DNA of 12,902 bases. Origin: Clostridia bacterium. Lineage in GTDB: Bacteria > Bacillota > Clostridia > Oscillospirales > Acutalibacteraceae. The position numbers and the translations under genes are program-made. This document shows positions 1-5,870 of the stretch, one piece after another. Under the pieces are notes generated by a model. That model searched no databases. It saw only the letters and a list, made by a program, of their open reading frames with translations, and was not told where the DNA came from. Each line of letters opens with the position of its first letter. Within the stretch, counting starts at the first letter, position 1. The stretch is taken from positions 1 through 12,902 of the forward strand of contig CAAEIM010000178.1 of assembly GCA_900755995.1 (NCBI GenBank), read 5' to 3'.

Positions 1-242
1 GAAAGTCTGGTCTGTATGTATTCACCCAGCCCATATTGCTCAATATGTTCTTTTGCATGAAGCAAAGGACCTTTTCTTACATCTGCGGCATATGCTTTTT
101 TTACGACTTTTTTTTGCACTAAATAAACCGGAAGATATGCGTGGTCTGTGCCAATGTCGGCAAGCCTTGAATTTTGCCTTACAAAATCCGCACACATTCT
201 GAGTCTGTTGTCGAGAGATATTTTATTGTGCAAATTAATCAT
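1..242 (-). CDS. trmK: tRNA (adenine-22-N1)-methyltransferase, N-terminal part
   Basis: This is the first 80 codons of a gene that runs off the left edge. The reading contains the SAM-binding motif LADIGTDHAYLP, followed by a basic stretch and KGPLLHAKEH. Together these match the TrmK/YqfN family (COG2384), Rossmann-fold enzymes that methylate N1 of A22 in tRNA using S-adenosylmethionine. The start is uncertain. ATG at 242-240 directly abuts AAAGG, which is too close for a normal ribosome binding site. TTG at 233-231 sits nine bases from AAAGG and is a realistic alternative. The gene begins 32 bases after the DUF1858 gene stop, so the two are probably co-transcribed. The family call rests on the motif and on the resemblance of the flanking residues to B. 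subtilis YqfN as I recall it. Confidence 0.85.
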   Translation of the reverse strand, partial: MINLHNKISLDNRLRMCADFVRQNSRLADIGTDHAYLPVYLVQKKVVKKAYAADVRKGPLLHAKEHIEQYGLGEYIQTRL

Positions 243-274
243 CCTTTCAGGCCCGAATGTGCAGTACGGACAAA

Positions 275-472
275 TTATTTGTTGGCAATTTCGTTAAGAC
301 TGTCAATAAGTGCGTCAACGTCAGCTTCGTGCACTGCGCAGGCTTCTTCAATGGTTTCGCCTCTTGAAGCAGGGCAGCCAAGACAATGCATACCAATGCT
401 GAAGAAAGCCTCTGCGGTTTCGGGATATTTGTCAAGAACATCGCCGATAATAGAATTTTTTGTAATTTCCAT
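275..472 (-). CDS. DUF1858 redox-disulfide domain protein
   Basis: This 65-residue protein is essentially one DUF1858 domain, also described as a hybrid-cluster-protein-associated redox disulfide domain. The signature is visible: ITKNSIIGDVLDKYPETAE at the start, then the CLGCPAS motif (Cys30 and Cys33), then a helical tail. The CxxC pair suggests a redox-active disulfide or metal site, but the biochemical role of the family is not established. The protein has no signal peptide or membrane segment, so it is probably cytosolic. ATG at 472 follows AGGAGG (486-481) at ideal spacing. A sigma-A promoter and a structured leader lie upstream, and trmK lies 32 bases downstream, which suggests a two-gene unit. 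The domain call is firm; the function is unknown. Confidence 0.85.
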   Translation of the reverse strand: MEITKNSIIGDVLDKYPETAEAFFSIGMHCLGCPASRGETIEEACAVHEADVDALIDSLNEIANK

Positions 473-486
473 AATTTAATCCTCCT

Positions 487-602
487 GTAGAATTTATTAC
501 TCTCTGCAAAAAGCAGATTTATCCGCTAAAAACAGGTTTTAGCGGATAAATTATTAAACTCAGTTCCAAATGCAAAGCATTCAGGTCGGCAGCAACTGCC
601 GT
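487..602 (-). promoter_or_regulatory. Structured 5' leader with four successive hairpins
   Basis: Between the predicted transcription start (about 602) and the Shine-Dalgarno site of the DUF1858 gene, the minus-strand RNA can form four hairpins in a row. They are CGGCAG/CTGCCG (601-587, loop 3), AATGC/GCATT (581-569, loop 3), a perfect 15-bp stem ATTTATCCGCTAAAA/TTTTAGCGGATAAAT (551-517, loop 5), and TCTGC/GCAGA (517-503, loop 5). The last ends about 17 bases before AGGAGG. The 15-bp stem might instead terminate clpC read-through, but only a short T run inside the next hairpin follows it. It matches no riboswitch class that I can recognise. The structure is seen; a regulatory role is inferred. 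Confidence 0.45.
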
Positions 603-608
603 GAGGTT

Positions 609-638
609 ATTATAACATATATTTCGGGTTAAAGTCAA
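609..638 (-). promoter_or_regulatory. Sigma-A promoter of the DUF1858-trmK unit
   Basis: On the minus strand, TTGACT (638-633) and TATAAT (614-609) are separated by 18 bases, close to the sigma-A consensus. Transcription would start near 602, right at the first leader hairpin. The promoter lies only about 40 bases past the clpC stop codon, so clpC read-through could also reach this unit. Confidence 0.75.
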
Positions 639-676
639 AAAATATATAATAAAAATCTGACTTTTTCCGTCCTGTA

Positions 677-3130
677 TTAATGCTCCTCGGCAAATGTGAA
701 TTTACCGTCTGCAAAATCGCACTTAATTTTACTTTTTGCACTTATAGAGCCTTCAAGCATTTTCTCCGAAAGGGGGTCTTCAATCTCAGAGGTTATAGCT
801 CTGCGCAGAGGTCTTGCACCGTAAACCTCGTCAAAGCCCTTGTCGGCAATGGCGGAGATTGCGTTGTCTGTAAATTCAATTTCGATTTCCATATTTTCAA
901 GGCGTTTTTTAAGACCTTCAAGCATTTTGCCTGCAATTTCTTTAATATTATCCTTGCTCAGCTTGTCAAAGACTATAATGTCGTCAATACGGTTAAGAAA
1001 TTCCGGACGGAATACCTTTTTAAGCTCATTTAATACAAGCCCTTTTGTGTTTTTTTCTTCAGCGTCCTTTTTGTCGTCTTGGGTAAAGCCGAGTGAGCCG
1101 TGATTCTCTGTGAGCAGTCTTGCGCCTGTGTTGGAGGTCATAATAATTACAGTGTTTTTGAAGTCCACCGTTCTGCCCTGAGAATCTGTGAGTCTGCCGT
1201 CATCAAGAATCTGGAGAAGAATGTTGAATACATCGGGGTGAGCCTTTTCAATTTCATCAAAAAGGATAACCGAGTAAGGCTTTCTTCTTACCTTTTCCGT
1301 GAGTTGACCGCCCTCGTCAAAACCTACATATCCCGGAGGTGAGCCGACAAGACGGGATACAGTATGCTTTTCCATATATTCGCTCATATCAATGCGGAGC
1401 ATAGCGTTTTCATCGCCGAACATTGCAGCCGCCAGAGCCTTGCAAAGCTCTGTTTTGCCCACGCCTGTCGGACCGAGGAAGATGAACGAGCCAATCGGTC
1501 TTTTTGGGTCTTTAAGCCCTACTCTGCCACGGCGGATAGCCCTTGCTACGGAGCTTACAGCCTCGTCCTGACCAACAACTCTTTCGTGAAGCTCTTTTTC
1601 AAGATTCAGAAGTCTTTCGCTTTCCTCTTTTGTGAGCTGAACAACCGGAATACCCGTCCATTCGGATACTATTTCAGCAATGACTTCGGCTGTAACCTCG
1701 CCGCTGCGGTTTTCTCTGCTCTCAAACCATTCTTTTTTAGCGGTATCAAGCTGTGACTGAAGATTTTTTTGTTCATCTCTCAGCTTTGCCGCTTGTTCAA
1801 AGTCCTGCTCATTGATGGCGCTTGCCTTTTCCTGCTCGATTTTTTCTATACGCTCCTCAAGTGATTTAACGTCAGGCGGAGAGGTAAGACCCTTGAGCTT
1901 AATCTTTGATGCGCCCTCGTCGATAAGGTCAATAGCCTTGTCGGGAAGATACCTGTCGGCAATATATCTTGATGAAAGCGTTACAGCCGCCTTAATTGCC
2001 TCGTCTGTTATTCTTACCTTATGGTGAGCCTCATAGCTGTCACGCAGTCCCTTTAAAATTTCAACTGCCTGCTCAGCGGTAGGCTCGCCAACTTTTACAG
2101 GCTGGAAACGGCGTTCCAGAGCGGCGTCCTTTTCGATGTATTTTCTGTATTCATTAAGGGTGGTTGCGCCGATAACCTGAAAGTCACCTCTTGCAAGGGA
2201 GGGCTTTAAGATGTTTGCGGCGTCTGCACTGCCCTCTGCCGCACCTGCGCCCACAATGGTGTGCAGCTCATCAATAAAGAGAATAGTATCTTTTGACTTC
2301 TTAACCTCGTCAATAGCGGATTTAATTCTTTCCTCAAAGTCGCCGCGGTATTTTGCGCCTGCAATCATACCCGTAAGGTCGAGGCTGACTACCTTTTTGT
2401 CACGCAGAATTTCAGGAACATTGCCGTTTACAATTTCAAGAGCCAATCCCTCGGCTACCGCTGTTTTGCCAACACCCGGTTCACCGATTAATACAGGGTT
2501 ATTTTTGGTGCGCCTTGAAAGAATCTGAATAACTCTTGCGATTTCCTTTTCTCTGCCGATAACAGGATCAATTTCGCCGTTCTTGGCTGCCTTGGTCAGA
2601 TCTCTGCCGAATTTCTCAAGCGAAGAGCCACCCCCCTCATTTTTTTGAGGGTATCCGTTTTCCATATCCGAAAACTGTGATTCTGTACTTCCTTTTTGCA
2701 AGCCTCCGGCAATAGCATTTGCAACTGCCTGCGGACTTACGCCTAAGTTTCTTAAAATTCCGGTAGCGTAGCTGTCGCTTTCGGAAATAATTGCAAGCAG
2801 GATGTGCTCTGTGCCTACATAACTGCTTCCGGCTCTTGATGAGATTATAGTTGCAGTTCTGAGCACACGCTTTGTCCGTGGGGTAAAGCTGTCGGGAGAA
2901 AGTGTGGTTTTTGAAGCTTTGCCGTCAACGCTTGCAATTTGATTTTCAAGTGCCTCGGCACTTACTCCGCACTCCTCCAGAGCAGCAGCCGCAACACCGC
3001 TGCCTTCCTTAATCAGACCGAGCAGAATATGCTCGGTGCCGATGTATTCGTGACCGAAATTTTGAGCTGACTCAATAGAAAGGTTCAATGCTTTGTTTGC
3101 CTTTTGAGTAAATCCTCTGAATTCATACAT
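677..3130 (-). CDS. clpC: ClpC AAA+ unfoldase (ATPase subunit of ClpCP)
   Basis: This is a full-length Hsp100 protein of 817 residues, the usual size for ClpC. Two Clp-N repeats occupy about residues 1-145. The first AAA+ module has Walker A GEPGVGKT (216-223), Walker B ILFIDE (283-288) and the arginine pair 340-341. A short coiled-coil middle domain with a UVR-like segment spans about 410-470 and is diagnostic of ClpC; it is where McsB or MecA adaptors act. The second AAA+ module has GPTGVGKT (553-560) and VILFDE (621-626). LGF at 680-682 is the loop that docks on ClpP. ClpC unfolds arginine-phosphorylated or adaptor-delivered proteins in the cytosol and passes them to ClpP, which is not encoded here. 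It is the last gene of the CtsR operon, 40 bases after mcsB, with AAAGGA before the ATG. No strong terminator follows it directly. Confidence 0.97.
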   Translation of the reverse strand: MYEFRGFTQKANKALNLSIESAQNFGHEYIGTEHILLGLIKEGSGVAAAALEECGVSAEALENQIASVDGKASKTTLSPDSFTPRTKRVLRTATIISSRAGSSYVGTEHILLAIISESDSYATGILRNLGVSPQAVANAIAGGLQKGSTESQFSDMENGYPQKNEGGGSSLEKFGRDLTKAAKNGEIDPVIGREKEIARVIQILSRRTKNNPVLIGEPGVGKTAVAEGLALEIVNGNVPEILRDKKVVSLDLTGMIAGAKYRGDFEERIKSAIDEVKKSKDTILFIDELHTIVGAGAAEGSADAANILKPSLARGDFQVIGATTLNEYRKYIEKDAALERRFQPVKVGEPTAEQAVEILKGLRDSYEAHHKVRITDEAIKAAVTLSSRYIADRYLPDKAIDLIDEGASKIKLKGLTSPPDVKSLEERIEKIEQEKASAINEQDFEQAAKLRDEQKNLQSQLDTAKKEWFESRENRSGEVTAEVIAEIVSEWTGIPVVQLTKEESERLLNLEKELHERVVGQDEAVSSVARAIRRGRVGLKDPKRPIGSFIFLGPTGVGKTELCKALAAAMFGDENAMLRIDMSEYMEKHTVSRLVGSPPGYVGFDEGGQLTEKVRRKPYSVILFDEIEKAHPDVFNILLQILDDGRLTDSQGRTVDFKNTVIIMTSNTGARLLTENHGSLGFTQDDKKDAEEKNTKGLVLNELKKVFRPEFLNRIDDIIVFDKLSKDNIKEIAGKMLEGLKKRLENMEIEIEFTDNAISAIADKGFDEVYGARPLRRAITSEIEDPLSEKMLEGSISAKSKIKCDFADGKFTFAEEH

Positions 3131-3170
3131 AATCGTCAGTCCTTTCGATATTTTTTAATTTATTCTGAAT

Positions 3171-4169
3171 TTAAAATTCCTTAAGTGCTTTCCTAAGCAA
3201 ATCAGCCCTTACTGCATTTCTTTGTGCTGCGGTAAGATTTTTGCCGCTGTTCACTATAAGAGTTGCAGGCTCAACATCTGTCATAAGCTTATCAATCGTT
3301 TGCAGAGGAATATCGGAAAATTGACCCGATACTATGCCCATACGCACATTAGAGAGCAGCTGCAAAGCTTCGTCGTGGCTGATAGTGCGGGCATATTTAA
3401 GTATGCCGAGGCTGCGGCTTATGCTGTCCTGTACATCAATGTTTGAACAGATGCGCTCCCTTGCGTTCTCCTCCTGAGTTATAAGCTGAACTGCAATGTT
3501 TTTAAGATTTTCAATGGCTGCCTTTTCGGAAATACCGAGGGTTACCTGGTTTGAAAGCTGATACAAGCTTCCCTTTGGCTCTGTGCCTTCGCCGTGAGTA
3601 CCTCTGATTGTAAGACCGAGCTTTGAGAGGTTGCCCGCAATTCTGCCGATTGCTCTGCTTTTTTCAAGTGCAGGCAGGTGGAGCATTACAGAGGCCCTCA
3701 TACCGGTGCCTAAGTTTGTGGGGCACTGGGTAAGGTAGCCGAGTTTTTCGCTGAATGCAAAGTCAAGGCTTTCATCAAGCAGAGTGTCGAGCTTGTCAAC
3801 AAGGTCAAAGGTCTGCTCAAGGGCAAGTCCTTTTGTGATTGCCTGTATTCTGATGTGGTCTTCTTCATTTATCATAATCGAAAGGCTTTCATCTGAGTTT
3901 ACAAGCAATGCTCTGCCCTCAGTGTTGCCGATAAATTCAGGGCTTACAATTCTGCGCTCAACAAGTGAAACACACTGCGCCTCGTTAAGGTCGCTCATCT
4001 TAATAAATTTAAAGTCAGAGGCAATAGAGCTGTTGCTGCTTTTTACAGCCGTCCTTACCTTTTCAATTACCTTTTCCATACCTTCGCTTGAAAGCTTGCA
4101 GGGGAAAGGGAAGTCCTTAAGATTCCTTGCAAGTCTTACTCTTGTGGAAATTACTGCGTTGTCACTCAT
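3171..4169 (-). CDS. mcsB: McsB protein-arginine kinase
   Basis: McsB phosphorylates arginine residues, marking CtsR and damaged proteins for ClpCP. The guanidino-kinase fold is clear: RVRLARN near the N terminus, NEEDH (101-105), the catalytic-cysteine motif CPTNLGTG with Cys149, and RGTHGEGTEP (189-198). ATG at 4169 is two bases after the mcsA stop and is set by GGAGG seven bases upstream, so translation is likely coupled. At 332 residues it is somewhat shorter than B. subtilis McsB; the conserved core starts almost at once, so about 15-20 N-terminal residues of other homologues are absent. Near the C terminus, the phosphoarginine-binding motif usually given as RDxxRA reads RNAVRA here (Arg317, Asn318), with Asn for Asp. 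The identity is secure; whether this changes allosteric activation is unknown. Confidence 0.96.
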   Translation of the reverse strand: MSDNAVISTRVRLARNLKDFPFPCKLSSEGMEKVIEKVRTAVKSSNSSIASDFKFIKMSDLNEAQCVSLVERRIVSPEFIGNTEGRALLVNSDESLSIMINEEDHIRIQAITKGLALEQTFDLVDKLDTLLDESLDFAFSEKLGYLTQCPTNLGTGMRASVMLHLPALEKSRAIGRIAGNLSKLGLTIRGTHGEGTEPKGSLYQLSNQVTLGISEKAAIENLKNIAVQLITQEENARERICSNIDVQDSISRSLGILKYARTISHDEALQLLSNVRMGIVSGQFSDIPLQTIDKLMTDVEPATLIVNSGKNLTAAQRNAVRADLLRKALKEF

Positions 4170-4171
4170 TA

Positions 4172-4672
4172 TTATGCCTCCATTCCTTTAATTATATCTC
4201 TCAGCTCGGCGGCTCTTTCAAAATTCTGCGCTTTAATGGCTGTATCAAGCTCGCCCTTTAGCTTAGCAATCTTTTCTTCCTTAGTCGGCTCGTGCTTTTC
4301 GGCGTTTGCCTGTGACTTGCCGCTGTTTTTGCCGCAGTGAGTGGTGTTGCCGTGAATTCTCCTGATTAATGGGAAAAGCTCGTCGGCAAAGACATCATAG
4401 CAGTCTGCACAGCCTACATGACCTGTTTTTGCAATCTCGGAATATGTGCTGCCGCAGGTTTCACATCTTCTTGCCTGAGTTCTTGCCGGAAGTGCATTGC
4501 CGAAGAAGCTGCCGAGGAAGTTTGAAAATTCATCCTCAATACCTGAGAATACATTTGTGTATCCCATCTTCTTTGCACACTCGCTGCAAAGGTCGTATTC
4601 CTTAATTTCTCCGTTGATTATAGATTTAACGTGTGTGTTAGCGTTATTAACACCGCATTTTTGACATTTCAT
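4172..4672 (-). CDS. mcsA: McsA, zinc-binding activator of McsB
   Basis: This 166-residue protein has the McsA layout. Four CxxC pairs (Cys3/6, 29/32, 70/73, 88/91) form zinc-binding sites, and a C-terminal UVR motif (about 133-166, with NFERAAELRD) forms the helical hairpin shared with UvrB and ClpC. McsA binds and activates McsB and stabilises the kinase complex. It also contributes to redox and metal sensing in other Firmicutes. GGAGGT precedes the ATG, and the start is 17 bases after the ctsR stop. The segment about 110-130 between the last zinc site and the UVR hairpin is low-complexity and charged, likely a flexible linker. Confidence 0.95.
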   Translation of the reverse strand: MKCQKCGVNNANTHVKSIINGEIKEYDLCSECAKKMGYTNVFSGIEDEFSNFLGSFFGNALPARTQARRCETCGSTYSEIAKTGHVGCADCYDVFADELFPLIRRIHGNTTHCGKNSGKSQANAEKHEPTKEEKIAKLKGELDTAIKAQNFERAAELRDIIKGMEA

Positions 4673-4689
4673 ACTAATACCTCCAATGT

Positions 4690-5139
4690 TTATGATAATG
4701 ATAAAAGCATATTTTTAAAAAGGTCGGCTCTGAGCGTCTCTCTTTTTTCCTGCTCAATGGAGCGAAGCGATCTGTCCGACAGCACCGCCGCCATTAGCTT
4801 TGCCTCGTTTAGCTTTATTATTGACCGGTTTACCATATTGTTAAGCATCGCTTCGGCGGAAGCCTTATCAAGCGAATCTCCGACAGAGTTAATTATGTGC
4901 ATAATGGCGGTTCCTCTGTCCATGCTGACTCGGCTTATTCTTATATATCCGCCTCCGCCTCGTCTGCTTTCAACAATGTAACCCTGCTCGGGTGTAAATC
5001 GTGAGGTAATAACATAATTTATCTGACTCGGTACGCAGCCAAGATTACCTGCAAGCTCATTTCTCTGGATTTCGGCACAGCCGTTCTGCTCGTCAAGCAT
5101 TTCTATTATATATTTTGCGACCAAATCGCTCATTCTCAT
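4690..5139 (-). CDS. ctsR: CtsR, heat-shock repressor
   Basis: CtsR represses class III heat-shock genes and is released when its winged helix senses heat or when McsB/ClpCP act on it. The 149-residue protein has the conserved DNA-binding part (about 4-70) with the helix-turn-helix core CVPSQINYVITSRF (35-48). The thermosensing wing is ESRRGGGGYIRI, with Gly61-64 preceded by two arginines. The C-terminal helical half forms the dimer and McsB-binding part. Two in-frame ATGs occur at the start (codons 1 and 3). GAGAGG eight bases before the first favours it. This is the first gene of the operon, and its promoter carries CtsR operators, so it is self-regulated. Confidence 0.97.
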   Translation of the reverse strand: MRMSDLVAKYIIEMLDEQNGCAEIQRNELAGNLGCVPSQINYVITSRFTPEQGYIVESRRGGGGYIRISRVSMDRGTAIMHIINSVGDSLDKASAEAMLNNMVNRSIIKLNEAKLMAAVLSDRSLRSIEQEKRETLRADLFKNMLLSLS

Positions 5140-5170
5140 TTTTTTCGCCTCTCTTCAAGATTGTGATTTT

Positions 5171-5199
5171 ATTATAGAACTAAAGTCAGAGAAAGTCAA
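5171..5199 (-). promoter_or_regulatory. Sigma-A promoter of the ctsR operon
   Basis: On the minus strand, TTGACT (5199-5194) and TATAAT (5176-5171) are spaced by exactly 17 bases. The -35 box is itself part of a CtsR heptad, so repressor binding would exclude RNA polymerase. Confidence 0.85.
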
Positions 5200-5216
5200 A
5201 GTCAAATAAAGTCAAA
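5184..5216. promoter_or_regulatory. Double CtsR operator over the ctsR promoter
   Basis: Four AGTCAAA-type heptads lie in one orientation on the plus strand at 5184-5190 (AGTCAGA), 5194-5200, 5200-5206 and 5210-5216. The last two, AGTCAAATAAAGTCAAA, match the published CtsR consensus (two RGTCAAA heptads separated by three bases) at every fixed position. The first two form a second operator that shares base 5200 with the next. They cover the -35 box and spacer of the ctsR promoter. The consensus is established; occupancy here is inferred. Confidence 0.88.
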
Positions 5217-5287
5217 GTATTAATGCAATGCTCAATTATTTAAGCTTATCCTCGTTTATTCTCTTAAATACTAAAATTTAAAATATT

Positions 5288-5304
5288 TTTGACTTTCCCT
5301 GACT
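5288..5304 (-). promoter_or_regulatory. Third, weaker CtsR-like operator
   Basis: On the minus strand this reads AGTCAGG-GAA-AGTCAAA, two heptads with the correct three-base gap. One heptad is perfect and the other matches five of seven positions. It lies about 110 bases upstream of the ctsR -10 box and about 100 bases from the divergent antitoxin start. It could support repression of ctsR, of the antitoxin gene, or both. A lone AGTCAAA at 5380-5386, just before the antitoxin Shine-Dalgarno site, may add to it. Confidence 0.5.
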
Positions 5305-5400
5305 TAAAAAATATGCCTAAAATTGCTTGACTTTTGAAAACATAACCTTCAAAAAGACTCGCATAATAAATTTATATAAAGTCAAAAATGGGGTGAAGAA

Positions 5401-5661
5401 GTGATTGTCAGCACAAACATAAATATAGACAGCGAGCTGAAAAAATCAGCGCAGGAGCTTTATGCAGATTTGGGACTTGATTTGTCAACTGCAATAAATT
5501 TATTTTTAAAGCAATCTTTAAGGGAACAAAAAATTCCCTTTGAAATCAAAAGGGAAAACGAGGAGGGATTTTTTGAAACTCTTTTGGGCAGTTCAAAAAA
5601 ATCATTAAAGAAAGATGAGTTTTCCACCTTTGCAGAAATTGTAAATTCCAATATTAAATAA
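5401..5661 (+). CDS. RelB/DinJ-family antitoxin, apparently orphan
   Basis: This 86-residue protein starts with the ribbon-helix-helix pattern of RelB/DinJ antitoxins: a short beta strand (TNINIDSELK), then helices with LGLDLSTAINLFLKQ, then the IPFEIK junction. Such proteins dimerise, bind their own promoter and neutralise a RelE/YafQ-type RNase with their C-terminal half. The C-terminal part here (about 52-86) is charged and would be the toxin-wrapping region. GTG at 5401 follows GGGGTGA at five bases; the nearby ATG at 5389 hits a stop at once. No toxin gene follows, because a hairpin terminator begins four bases after the stop codon. The gene diverges from ctsR across 261 bases that carry CtsR-like heptads. 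No convincing promoter was found for it. Confidence 0.75.
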   Translation: MIVSTNINIDSELKKSAQELYADLGLDLSTAINLFLKQSLREQKIPFEIKRENEEGFFETLLGSSKKSLKKDEFSTFAEIVNSNIK

Positions 5662-5664
5662 AAA

Positions 5665-5700
5665 GCAAGCAGGCAGCCGGTTCATCGGCAGCCTGCTTGC
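5665..5700. terminator. Bidirectional terminator between the antitoxin gene and yifB
   Basis: A 10-bp perfect stem GCAAGCAGGC/GCCTGCTTGC is extended after an A-A mismatch by GCCG/CGGC around a six-base loop. Read on the minus strand it is followed by CTTTTTATTT-like sequence, a good T tract for ending yifB. On the plus strand it is followed by CTTTAT, adequate for the antitoxin transcript. It lies four bases after the antitoxin stop codon. Confidence 0.82.
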
Positions 5701-5870
5701 CTTTATCAAAGCGAGTAGTATTAAAGAAAAATAAACTTCCGTGCCCGACAAACGCCAAGCAATTTCATAAAAAGTAAAAACTCAATACAGACAGCAAAGG
5801 TTAATTAAAACTGATTTTCGGGCAACAGAGTTTTGAATTAAAACCGTACTATCTGCTCGGGTTAAAAAAA
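5701..5870. other. Non-coding gap with no toxin gene
   Basis: The 170 bases between the terminator and the yifB stop codon hold no reading frame resembling RelE, YafQ or ParE on either strand. The sequence is AT-rich, with scattered CCCGA/TCGGG words (about 5743, 5817 and 5857) that do not form a tidy repeat. Confidence 0.6.

Noticed and set aside
633..664. AGTCAAA and TCTGACT near the clpC end as a CtsR site
   Set aside because: The heptads are in opposite orientation and 17 bases apart, whereas CtsR needs tandem heptads three bases apart. The first is explained as the -35 box of the DUF1858 promoter.
680..2528. Several plus-strand open frames opposite clpC
   Set aside because: They lack ribosome binding sites and domain signals and lie antisense to a well-conserved gene; they are shadows of its codon use.
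5701..5870. A hidden RelE/YafQ toxin gene after the antitoxin
   Set aside because: All frames are short and interrupted, and a terminator separates the region from the antitoxin gene.
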